The position numbers and the translations under genes are program-made. A stretch of 18,989 nt of DNA from CAZAGT01 sp964484515 (GTDB lineage Bacteria > Desulfobacterota > DSM-4660 > Desulfatiglandales > HGW-15). Location of the stretch: assembly GCA_964484515.1 (NCBI GenBank), contig CAZAGT010000059.1, forward strand, positions 1-18,989, written 5' to 3'. The notes beneath the pieces are model-generated. The model made no database searches. It saw only the letters and a program-made list of their open reading frames with translations, and had not been told where the DNA came from. Of the stretch, positions 7,431-14,647 are shown in pieces (the first letter of the stretch is position 1; every line of letters starts with the position of its first letter).

Positions 7431-8747
7431 TCAGTACTCCCCCATGGCCCGCAGTAATCTGGCCTTCGCCAGGTGATGACCGTAAAGGGCCCGGTAATAA
7501 AACAGCCTCGCCTCGGTCAGCCGGGTCTGAGCCAGCAGGACCTCGTCAATAATGGTGACCTGGGCCTTGTAGCGTTCCTGGCTGACCCGCAGACCCTCCT
7601 CGCCCTGCTCGACAGCCTTTTGGGTGGTCGGGATATTCGTCTCGGCCGTCTGCACATCCAAGAAGGCGCGCTGGACGTCGAGGCTGATATTCACATCGAG
7701 CTCCTCTTTGGTCTTCAGGAACTGTTTCTTGACGCTCTCTTTCTCCTTGGCCGAATAAAACGTCTTTCCCCATTCCCAGAAGGTCCATTTCATCTCTGCT
7801 CGGGCCTCCAAGGCGTCCTGGTCGCTATAAGGGCTACCGTTGGGCCAAGGCTGATCCCCCTGCCTCACGTACTGGCCGACCAGGTCGATTTCCGGAAAAT
7901 ATGCGCTTTCGGCCTGCTTGATCTCCTGATCGGCCTGCAGGATGTTGATTGCAACGGCCCTGATCTCCGGCCTCTTGCGCTGCGCCGTCTGGATGAACTC
8001 CTCCAGGGTCCCTTCCAAGGGGACGTAATCGAGGATATCCTCGACCTCCACGGGCTCCGTGACCGGTCTTGCCAGGATGGTATTAAAGGCCGAGCGGGCC
8101 AGCTTGGCCTCATTGAGGAGCCGCACCAGGGCCTGCTCCGAATTGGCCACCGTGACCTCCGCCTGCAGCAGCTCATTGAGCGGGATCATCCCCACTTGAT
8201 AGAGGCTGCGGGCCACGTTGGCGCTCGCCTGACGCGCCTCGAGGTCCTTTTTAGCCACCTCCGCGGCCTTGTCCGCGATCAGGATATCAAAATAGGCCTC
8301 CTTGATTCGCAGGGCCAGGTTGAGCATGGCCAGCTCAAATTCGGTTTGCGAAAGATCCACACCCAGCCTCGCGAGTTCGTAGGCGCTCGTGAGGGCAAAA
8401 CCGGTGAACACGGGTTGTCTGATCTCCCCGACCAAGGCAAAAAGGTCCCTGGTGGTCACCTGGACGTCACCTCGGCCCAAATAATCTTGGCTGGCCGAAT
8501 CGGTTCTGCGGTAGTTGTAAAAAACGCTCAGCTTCGGCAGGAAATCGGCGCGGGCCTGATTTCTTCCGTAGATCGCCTGGTCGATCTTCTCCCTCTCCGC
8601 TTTGAGGGCCCAGTTGCTCTTGAAGGCCGCCTCGACGGCTCCGTCCAAGGTATAGACCTTCTTCTCGGGCGTGGGGGCATCTGAGGCAAAGCCAGCCATC
8701 GAAATAAAGAACGGCAACAGGATACCTAATACAAGCCCAACCCTCAT
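7431..8747 (-). CDS. TolC family outer membrane efflux protein
   Basis: The product is 438 aa from the chosen start. It has a clear Sec signal peptide (MRVGLVLGILLPFFISMAGFASDA) and two outer-membrane-efflux repeats at about 30-225 and 245-435. These are rich in long Ala/Glu/Leu helices with the usual YTLDGAVEAAFKSNWALKAEREKIDQA opening and repeated NLALRIKEAYFDIL and ISLDVQRAFLDVQTAE patterns. TolC proteins trimerise into a channel through the outer membrane for type I secretion or RND/MFS efflux. No inner-membrane pump or adaptor gene lies beside it here, so its partner is elsewhere. A GTG at 8783 gives a longer ORF, but GGAGG (8759-8755) sits 7 bases before the ATG at 8747, which also begins the signal peptide, so the shorter form is chosen. 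Confidence 0.93.
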   Translation of the reverse strand: MRVGLVLGILLPFFISMAGFASDAPTPEKKVYTLDGAVEAAFKSNWALKAEREKIDQAIYGRNQARADFLPKLSVFYNYRRTDSASQDYLGRGDVQVTTRDLFALVGEIRQPVFTGFALTSAYELARLGVDLSQTEFELAMLNLALRIKEAYFDILIADKAAEVAKKDLEARQASANVARSLYQVGMIPLNELLQAEVTVANSEQALVRLLNEAKLARSAFNTILARPVTEPVEVEDILDYVPLEGTLEEFIQTAQRKRPEIRAVAINILQADQEIKQAESAYFPEIDLVGQYVRQGDQPWPNGSPYSDQDALEARAEMKWTFWEWGKTFYSAKEKESVKKQFLKTKEELDVNISLDVQRAFLDVQTAETNIPTTQKAVEQGEEGLRVSQERYKAQVTIIDEVLLAQTRLTEARLFYYRALYGHHLAKARLLRAMGEY

Positions 8748-8754
8748 GTTTATT

Positions 8755-8759
8755 CCTCC
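8755..8759 (-). promoter_or_regulatory. Ribosome binding site that decides the tolC start
   Basis: GGAGG on the minus strand lies 7 bases before the ATG at 8747 and inside the longer ORF that begins with GTG at 8783. It therefore favours the shorter protein with an immediate signal peptide. Confidence 0.8.
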
Positions 8760-8843
8760 ACCGAATCCCGAAAGAGGCGCCACCGTCGGCTCACCGGGAT
8801 ATTGCCAACCATAGCCCTTGATCGTCGGTCGAAAAATCGCCTA

Positions 8844-8873
8844 ATGATTAATGGAGGCTGCAAGATATGTCAA
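8844..8873 (-). promoter_or_regulatory. Putative promoter of the TolC-family gene
   Basis: A perfect TTGACA (8873-8868, minus strand) is followed after 18 bases by AATCAT (8849-8844), which matches 4 of 6 of the -10 consensus. It lies about 100 bases before the tolC start in the divergent spacer shared with the Rrf2 gene. Confidence 0.4.
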
Positions 8874-9033
8874 TCCCAAACCGCTGTCATATCGGGCTGC
8901 TGACATTTTCAAGCTTGAAGAGCCCTGATGGACACCGTGCCAGGGCGGCTGTCGAGCTGAAAACCTCGCGACGCTAAGCCCGACAAGGATGCAAGATCCT
9001 GGCCTCTCCCTTTTGAATGCCCCCCAGAAAATC

Positions 9034-9075
9034 TTGACATCCAATCTATACCCCGTTAGTCTGAAAAACAGGGCA
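9034..9075 (+). promoter_or_regulatory. Promoter and possible operator of the Rrf2 regulator
   Basis: TTGACA (9034-9039), 17 bases, then TAGTCT (9057-9062) form a plausible sigma70 promoter ending about 30 bases before the start codon. The -10 is embedded in an imperfect inverted repeat (CCCCGTT near 9051 against AACAGGG near 9067), the kind of place where Rrf2 proteins bind to repress their own gene. Autoregulation is inferred. Confidence 0.45.
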
Positions 9076-9093
9076 GCAAAAAAAGGGGATCTC

Positions 9094-9531
9094 ATGAAGC
9101 TATCTACGCGAGGTCGATACGGCACCCGTCTCATGCTCGAACTGACAAAAGGTTACGGCAAAGGCCCGATCAGTATGTCTGAAATAGCAAAGAAGCAGGA
9201 CATCCCGCTGAAGTATCTTGAGCAGCTCGTCATCCCTTTGAAAAAAGCCGGGCTCATCGAGAGCGTGAGGGGACCCAAGGGTGGCCACATGCTATCAAGG
9301 CCTCCCGAGGAGATCAGTCTGTGGGAACTGCTCAACCTGCTCGAATCCAAGTTCACGCTGGTCGATTGCGCCGCCAGCGGCGAGAACGGATGCGAACATA
9401 TGGCGGAGTGCCCCCTCAGGCTGGTATGGGGCAAGGCCTACGAAACCCTCATGAAGCAGTTCCAAGCGACCACCCTGGTCGATGTCCTCAATCTGAGTGA
9501 CGGCAGGTCGACAAGGACGAATCCGGCCTAA
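9094..9531 (+). CDS. Rrf2 family transcriptional regulator with three cysteines
   Basis: The product is 145 aa, normal for Rrf2. It has an N-terminal winged helix at about 1-70 (MKLSTRGRYGTRLMLELT, SMSEIAKKQDIPLKYLEQLVIPLKKAGLIESVRGPKGGHML) and a dimerisation region with Cys92, Cys100 and Cys106 just before the typical CPLRLVW. Three cysteines are the iron-sulfur ligands in IscR, NsrR and RsrR relatives. The spacing here is C-x7-C-x5-C, against C-x5-C-x5/7-C in IscR-type proteins, so the signal it senses cannot be named. AGGGGA with about 5 bases spacing decides the ATG at 9094; an in-frame upstream start at 8989 would include promoter sequence and is rejected. The gene diverges from tolC and is followed 95 bases later by the LysR gene. 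Confidence 0.92.
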   Translation: MKLSTRGRYGTRLMLELTKGYGKGPISMSEIAKKQDIPLKYLEQLVIPLKKAGLIESVRGPKGGHMLSRPPEEISLWELLNLLESKFTLVDCAASGENGCEHMAECPLRLVWGKAYETLMKQFQATTLVDVLNLSDGRSTRTNPA

Positions 9532-9626
9532 CCCAACTCTGATATGACCCCTTACCACCCCAACCAAGCTGGTATCCGTCCGGAAATGACTACCCATACC
9601 GCTCGGCCGAATCCATTCATAATCCT

Positions 9627-10562
9627 ATGAAACGCCCTCAATCTCCGCAAGGCTCCGATATCGATTTCGATTTACGTCAGCTCGAGATCTTCCTTCATGT
9701 AGTCGAAACGGGGAGTTTTTCAAAGGCGGGTAAGGCGGTATTCCTGGCCCAGGCCTCAGTCAGTGAAAGGATCGCTTCCCTCGAGCGCATGGTGGGGACA
9801 AAGCTTCTTGACCGTCTGGGGCGAAGCGTCGTTCCGACCAAGGCGGGTGAGCTCCTCTACAGACATGCTGTTCGGCTTCTCAACATGAAGGGCGCGGCCT
9901 GCCAGGAGATCCAAGATTTTCTCGGCCTTAAGCGCGGGCAGCTGCTCATGGGGGGCAGCACCATACCGGGCGAGTATATCCTCCCGGGTGTCATTGGAAG
10001 CTTCAGGCGTGAATACCCCCAGGTAACGGTTGCATTGAGCATCGGCGACTCCGCCGAAATCCAAAGCCGCGTCTTCGAAGGCGAGCTGGAACTGGGCGTC
10101 ATCGGCTCCCAAGACACGCAGAAAGGGCTGCAGAGCGAGCCATTGTGGAAGGACGAGCTTGTCCTTGCGATCCCCGCCGCGCACCGTTGGGCCTCACGAA
10201 GAACGGTCACGTTCGAGGATCTCCGTGACGAACCTTTCATTCTGAGAGAGCCGGGATCGGGTACCCTCAAAATGATAGGAGCCTACTTCCGTTCGCGCGG
10301 GGCGGAAGGCATCGATTCGCTGAAGGTTGCGGCATGCTTCGGCAGCTCCACCGCGGTTAAGGAAGGCATCAAGGCCGGGCTGGGGGTATCGATCCTTTCG
10401 GCCCGGGCCATTGAGACCGAACTTCAGAGCGGGGAGCTCAAGACTCTGAAGATCAAAGGCCTCAGCATGATGCGGAACTTCTACCTTATCAGGGACCAAA
10501 GAAGAAACCCCTCGCCGATCTGCCAAACCATGCTCAACTTCCTGGCTAAAACGGCGGAGTAA
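9627..10562 (+). CDS. LysR family transcriptional regulator, probably selenium-metabolism associated
   Basis: The product is 311 aa. The winged helix-turn-helix is at about 16-75 (LRQLEIFLHVVETGSFSKAGKAVFLAQASVSERIASLE, then KLLDRLGRSVVPTKAGELLY). The LysR effector-binding domain is at about 100-305 (GQLLMGGSTIPGEYILPGVIGSFRREYPQV, ELGVIGS, FILREPGSGT). The opening and the GSTIPGEYILP stretch resemble the group named selenium metabolism-associated LysR regulators. The next gene on the strand is selD, which supports that reading. Effector and targets are unknown. No ribosome site precedes the ATG at 9627, and no later Met fits because the DNA-binding domain begins almost at once. Translation may be leaderless or inefficient. 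Confidence 0.88.
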   Translation: MKRPQSPQGSDIDFDLRQLEIFLHVVETGSFSKAGKAVFLAQASVSERIASLERMVGTKLLDRLGRSVVPTKAGELLYRHAVRLLNMKGAACQEIQDFLGLKRGQLLMGGSTIPGEYILPGVIGSFRREYPQVTVALSIGDSAEIQSRVFEGELELGVIGSQDTQKGLQSEPLWKDELVLAIPAAHRWASRRTVTFEDLRDEPFILREPGSGTLKMIGAYFRSRGAEGIDSLKVAACFGSSTAVKEGIKAGLGVSILSARAIETELQSGELKTLKIKGLSMMRNFYLIRDQRRNPSPICQTMLNFLAKTAE

Positions 10563-11144
10563 CACACGACCTTTCCCAAGCCCTGCCCCACCGACCTCGC
10601 TTATCATCCATCCGTACCCTCCGAGACGGTCAAAAAACCGGTTTCTTAAAGGCTAATGGAAGTTGTCCAGATGCCGTTCGGCATGCCCACGGCCCTGGGC
10701 GAGACCGAAGGGCTGCGTTATCCTCACGCTCGCCCTGTTCACTTCTCGCTGTGCGAGAGGGCCAAGCCGATTGAACAGGGCAAGTCACTACGGCGTCAAG
10801 GAAGCTCCCCGCAGCAAGCTGCGGAGTATCCAGGCGAAGGCGGATGAAACGCATGAGGCTCACGGCGCAATGCCTGAGGCTGAAAAAAGCGAGATTCTTT
10901 TGGTCCTTTGCCTTAGGCCTCCAACCTCAAACACCGCCAGAGGCAGCTAAACCTCAGGCCTCAAATCGGACGACCCTATACATCTGGAATGGATTATCGG
11001 TTTTTCCAGTTTGATTGATCGCCATTCCTTGTTTAGAGTTGGTTCTTGAAACAGAATGCACCGACAGAGACGAGCACTCTCATTGCAGGTCTGCTCAAAC
11101 CTGAAACCGGGATTTGAGAAGCCCTCATCCTTAAGAGGTTGATG
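10563..11144. other. 580-base spacer before selD holding hairpins and repeat remnants
   Basis: No gene is supported here. It contains a nested inverted repeat (10732-10781), a CCGCAG-CAAG-CTGCGG hairpin (10809-10824) and a CCTCAGGCCTCAAA-rich stretch (about 10850-10975) that shares words with the dispersed repeat at 1045-1228. A hairpin, CAGGT-8 bases-ACCTG (11086-11103), lies in the likely selD leader. A weak promoter candidate is TTGTTT (11029-11034), 17 bases, CAGAAT (11052-11057). Short plus-strand ORFs at 10656-10950 lie over the repeats and look non-coding. Confidence 0.5.
10732..10781. repeat. Nested inverted repeat (cruciform-like)
   Basis: GCCCTGTTCA (10732-10741) and TGAACAGGGC (10772-10781) are perfect 10-bp arms. 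Inside the left half a second perfect hairpin, TCTCGC-TGT-GCGAGA, occupies 10744-10758. A further 6-bp hairpin follows at 10809-10824. There is no T run. It resembles REP or BIME-type intergenic repeats; a structured RNA cannot be excluded. Confidence 0.6.
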
Positions 11145-12197
11145 ATGAACGATCAGAAAGAACGGCGCCTGACTCGGATGGTCAAGGGGGCCGGGTGAGC
11201 ATCTAAACTGGGTCCGGGAGACCTGGACAGGGCCTTGTGCGGGCTCGAGTTCCCGTCCGATGAAAACGTCTTGGTGGGGTTAGAGCGCGCCGACGATGCC
11301 GGCGTCTACAAAGTAAACGACGAACTCGCCCTCATTCAGACCGTGGATTTTTTCACGCCCATCGTGGACGATCCTTACGCGTTCGGGCAGATCGCCGCCG
11401 CCAACGCCTTGAGCGACATCTACGCCATGGGCGGAACCCCCAAGACGGCCTTGAACCTGGTCGCCTTCCCGCTGCGGGATCTGGACGTCTCCGTGTTGCG
11501 ACGGATCATTCAGGGAGGGCTGGACAAGATAAGGGAGGCCGACGTCGTGCTTGTGGGCGGCCACAGTGTCGAAGACAGTGAGCTGAAATATGGCCTCTCC
11601 GTGACCGGTTTTATCCATCCTGATCAGGTCCTCACCAAAAAGGATCTCAGGGTCGGCGATCGCCTTGTCCTCACCAAACCGCTTGGCACCGGCATCATTA
11701 ATACAGCTATAAAGGGAGGCGCCGCCTCTCATGAGATCACCGCTCGAATCACACAATTGATGACCGCGCTCAACCGGGACGCCGCTGCAGTTATGCGCGC
11801 GCATCCAGTGCATGCCTGTACGGACATCACCGGCTTCGGACTCCTCGGCCACCTTGCTGAAATGGTTGAGGACTCCGGACTCGGCATTCGGCTCACATCC
11901 GGTACGATACCGATCCTGCCGGAGGCATTCGAATACGCTGGGATGGGAATGGTCCCTGGTGGCGCCTCACGAAACCGGGAGTTTCGCAAACCGATGGTGG
12001 AGATATCCCCCTCCCTCGATCCCATCCTAAGTGACATCCTATACGATCCACAGACATCCGGCGGGTTGCTGATATGTGTGGACAAGGATTCTGCGGACGA
12101 TCTCTTGACGGATCTGCGGGAAAAGGGGATCACGGACGCCGCTGTGATCGGCGATGTCGTGTCGGGGCCAAGGGAGAAGATAGTGGTAATGCCTTGA
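11145..12197 (+). CDS. selD: Selenide, water dikinase (selenophosphate synthetase), selenocysteine-containing
   Basis: SelD makes selenophosphate from selenide and ATP, the selenium donor for tRNA-Sec and for modified bases. The plus-strand frame opens at ATG 11145 (AGAGG 6 bases upstream; ATG 11142 is the alternative). It reads through a TGA at 11196-11198 in the context KGAG-U-ASKLGPGDLDRAL and continues to 12197, giving 350 aa. The TGA falls exactly at the active-site Cys of E. coli SelD (GAGCGCK), and the essential Lys follows three residues later (Lys21). It is therefore read as selenocysteine, Sec18. Further family marks are DDAGVY, TVDFFTPIVDDPYAFGQIAAANALSDIYAMGG, VGGHSVED, LTKPLGTGI, CTDITGFGLLGHL and DPQTSGGLL. 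An ORF finder stopping at TGA would start at TTG 11235 and lose the catalytic segment. The LysR regulator lies upstream. Confidence 0.95.
11196..11230 (+). promoter_or_regulatory. Selenocysteine UGA codon with a bacterial SECIS-like hairpin
   Basis: After the TGA (11196-11198), GTCC (11212-11215) pairs with GGAC (11225-11228). A single U (11224) is bulged, then GG-CC pairs close a GAGA loop (11218-11221). The loop lies about 19 bases after the UGA, in the range known for bacterial SECIS elements bound by SelB. The stem was drawn by eye and not folded computationally. Confidence 0.6.
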
Positions 12198-12271
12198 TCC
12201 TGCCAAACGAATCAATCAAGACAAGGGTATCACTTTAAGTCCTAAAGGCCGCCAGACGTCCGCCCATGGGG

Positions 12272-12784
12272 TCAGGCGAGTTCAGGAAGCCTGGCCCGAA
12301 ATTCCTCTTTGGCTTTCAGGACGTCGTTTTTCCATTCCGCGTCGGCCTCGACATTGGGGATCACTGCAGAGCCTGAAATCCCGCGCTTTTTGAGACCCTT
12401 CAGTAATTCCTGCTCCCTCTTCTTTCTCCTTTTCCTCAATTCATGGCCGTAATCTGATAGGCTCTTTTCGATCCTGCTCGTCTGAAACTCCAACACCTCT
12501 TGAAGCACCTGCAAGAGTCGAGCGTTATCGACCCCCAACTCAATGCGCCCCAGACATTCTTGCTTGAGTAGCTCCCTTGCACTCGCTTGAACACTCTCGC
12601 CAAGGCCCGACAGCTCAGTCTTTAACCTTTCGAGATCGATCACTCCATCGATGTGCCTTTGCAGGAAGCCCCTCACCTTCCCTTCGGTCTCTTTCTGCTG
12701 AAAGGCCTCTTTCTCCTCCTCGCTCATGGTCAGACCCTTGGTCTTCTCCATGATGATATCCAGGGTACTCTTTATCTCACCCAT
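12272..12784 (-). CDS. Hypothetical cytoplasmic helical protein
   Basis: The product is 170 aa and I do not recognise a named family. It has no signal peptide or membrane segment. It is rich in Glu, Lys, Leu and Gln and should be almost entirely alpha-helical, with coiled-coil tendency at about 20-140 and a very basic patch at about 117-132 (HELRKRRKKREQELLKGLKKRG). The opening MGEIKSTLDIIMEKTKGLTM and the final WKNDVLKAKEEFRARLPEL look like conserved ends of a real protein. GGGATGG lies about 6-8 bases before the ATG at 12784. It is convergent with selD (74 bases apart) and is transcribed from the same strand as the serine hydrolase upstream, 199 bases away. The sequence gives no safe clue to function. 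Confidence 0.75.
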   Translation of the reverse strand: MGEIKSTLDIIMEKTKGLTMSEEEKEAFQQKETEGKVRGFLQRHIDGVIDLERLKTELSGLGESVQASARELLKQECLGRIELGVDNARLLQVLQEVLEFQTSRIEKSLSDYGHELRKRRKKREQELLKGLKKRGISGSAVIPNVEADAEWKNDVLKAKEEFRARLPELA

Positions 12785-12942
12785 GGGTTTCCATCCCTGT
12801 GGCTAAACCATGTTATTCTACAACCCTCCAACCCGGCGATGAATACGGGGCCTCTATACAATGGTAGGTTGGAGTACTGGCGTATTGGAGTAATGAATTG
12901 TATTCCTGCCCTGCATTGCAGATTAGAATAAATCACCCGTCG

Positions 12943-12987
12943 ACTTTAGCTCACTTTAGTGCACATTAGGCACTCTAGGCACTTTAA
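12943..12987. repeat. Five short tandem units of ACTTTAG type
   Basis: ACTTTAG, ACTTTAG, ACATTAG, ACTCTAG and ACTTTAA begin at 12943, 12953, 12963, 12972 and 12981, a period of 9-10 bases. The last unit contains the stop codon of the serine hydrolase gene (minus strand). Just left, 12868-12895 has GGAGTACTGG and GGAGTAATG words of a similar low-complexity kind. This is typical of slipped-strand intergenic repeats. Confidence 0.6.
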
Positions 12988-14093
12988 TCATTCATGCCCA
13001 GCGCTTGCATCACGCGATCATGCAGCTTCGGTCTAAATTCCTTTATTCTCTCGTTGCTCCGCCTCGGATGGAGGCGGTTCGTGAGCAAGATGACGACGAC
13101 GTCCTTTTTAAGGTCCATCCATACAGAAGTCCCCGTGAACCCCAGGTGCCCGACGCTGTTTGGAGAGAAGTACTTCCCGGCGCTTGAACCCTCAGGGGAC
13201 GGCATATCCCACCCGAGCGCCCTTTGAGAACCTCCGATAGCATCCTGCTTGGCGAAAAACTGTCTCACCGTCTCCGGATTGAGGAAGTCTTCCCTGTTAC
13301 CCAAGTAGTGCTCCCTGATCAGGTTCATGATTTGCCAGACTTCATCAGCCGTCCCGAATAGGCCGGCATGCCCGGAATAGCCGCCGAGGGCAAAGGCGTT
13401 ATCGTCATGAACTTCACCCTGCAAAACCCTCTTGCGCCACGGACAATCCTCGGTCGCGGCAAATTCTTCCTTCTTGTATCGGCGATAACCCTGTTCCGTC
13501 CAGAGGAAGGTCCGTTTCAGGTGAAGCGGGCGATAGAAACGCTCGTCGACGAAACGGTCCATCGCCATCCCGCTGACCTCTACAATGATCCATTCCAGGA
13601 CCATGAACCCCAGGTCACTATATATACAGCCCATGGCGGGCGTGTAGGTGAGAGGCTCCTCAAGAATGCGCGCTCTCAGAACCGTCTTTCGTTCCTCCAG
13701 GCTGTGATTTATCAGTTTCTCATAATACGGCCTCCAATCGGTAAACCCCGCGCAATGGCACAGCAGCCACCGGACGGTCAAACTCCGTTTGTCCCGGGGC
13801 ACGCGTGCAGACAATAATTCCGACAAGCTCTGATCGAGTCTGATCCCACCCTCGTCGACCAATGACATGACGGCCATGGTGGTCGCGAGCGGTTTTGTCA
13901 GGGAGGCCAAATCGAAAATGGTATCCTTTCTCATGACCAATCGATCCGGCAGCAGTGCTAGATGACCGTAACACTCGTGGAAAACCTTTTTGCCCCCCAG
14001 AGCAACCAAGAGTACTGCGCCCGGGTAGACCTTCTCGTTTAGACCCTCGCCGAGTAGGTCATGTACCCGATCGAAGTTGCACTCATCCATCAC
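12984..14093 (-). CDS. Serine hydrolase of the beta-lactamase class C / penicillin-binding fold
   Basis: The product is 369 aa. The catalytic SxxK motif is SLTK (Ser64 to Lys67) in TIFDLASLTKPLATTMAVM. The second motif is YSD (158-160) in GCIYSDLGFMVLEWI, where class C enzymes have YxN. HLGFTGTSVWMD near 318-329 stands for the KTG/HTG motif. This fits the broad beta-lactamase family (PF00144: AmpC, EstB-type esterases, D-aminopeptidases), not a proven beta-lactamase. No signal peptide is visible, so it is probably cytoplasmic and more likely an esterase or peptidase. The first codon is GTG at 14093 with GAGG 7 bases upstream; the next codon, ATG 14090, is an equal alternative. It is alone on its strand, divergent from the exported protein gene. 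Confidence 0.9.
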   Translation of the reverse strand: MMDECNFDRVHDLLGEGLNEKVYPGAVLLVALGGKKVFHECYGHLALLPDRLVMRKDTIFDLASLTKPLATTMAVMSLVDEGGIRLDQSLSELLSARVPRDKRSLTVRWLLCHCAGFTDWRPYYEKLINHSLEERKTVLRARILEEPLTYTPAMGCIYSDLGFMVLEWIIVEVSGMAMDRFVDERFYRPLHLKRTFLWTEQGYRRYKKEEFAATEDCPWRKRVLQGEVHDDNAFALGGYSGHAGLFGTADEVWQIMNLIREHYLGNREDFLNPETVRQFFAKQDAIGGSQRALGWDMPSPEGSSAGKYFSPNSVGHLGFTGTSVWMDLKKDVVVILLTNRLHPRRSNERIKEFRPKLHDRVMQALGMND

Positions 14094-14647
14094 GGTCTCG
14101 CCTCACGCCTCCGCGTCAAAACGAAAAGCCAGCCTCCCTTCCTATGCCTATTCGCGCAAACCAGCACGATCCCAAGTTGCTGCCGCCGGCTCTGTTTACT
14201 ACAACCTTGATTTCCCGCTAATTATTTGTGAAGATTGAATAAAGTATTCTCTTGCAGAAATCAAGTAATGCAACTTAACTGATTGAATTGTCTATGAGTT
14301 CACACTAACGTTGCAAGAGTCGAGGATGCTGCAGATTCAAGGCGTCAAGGTGCAACCGTCGTAAGCTACTGCAAACCCTTGACAACGCAGAAGATGCGGT
14401 ATCATCGGCTTTCCCGACTTGCCACGCCGAAGCCTTAGCGAAGGCGGGAGGGTAAACAATACGACGGCTTTTCGGTTTCGCTAGATCTCACGGTTGGTGA
14501 TATCCAGGATTAACGCCAAGAACGGCTGAGAATCTTGCTGTTATTGTCTTTACACACCTTCTGTCGTGTTGTTTATGCAACGTAGGGATTCATCCCTGAA
14601 TCGGCGAGTTGTAGTTCATCATAGGCATTGGGACAGGAGGTTTTGCC
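14094..14647. other. 550-base divergent spacer
   Basis: The left part (14200-14320) is AT-rich and probably holds the promoter of the serine hydrolase, but I cannot fix boxes with confidence. A GC-rich palindromic stretch (CGCCGAAGCCTTAGCGAAGGCG, about 14425-14446) follows, then the insertion-sequence-end-like repeat at 14535-14587. The last 60 bases lead to a strong ribosome site (AGGAGG, 14635-14640). No gene is supported. Confidence 0.5.
14535..14587 (+). repeat. Inverted pair, left copy (IS-end-like)
   Basis: This 53-base block recurs in inverted orientation at 18936-18989. Of the first 47 bases 39 agree, including a 17-base identical core CGTGTTGTTTATGCAAC. The core contains GTTG...CAAC. 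Read on the minus strand it opens as CCCTA(C)GTTGCATAAACAAC, which has the look of some insertion-sequence termini, though no family is identified. Confidence 0.6.

Noticed and set aside
7473..8684. 403-aa plus-strand ORF
   Set aside because: It is the antisense shadow of the TolC-family gene, which has a signal peptide, ribosome site and family repeats on the other strand.
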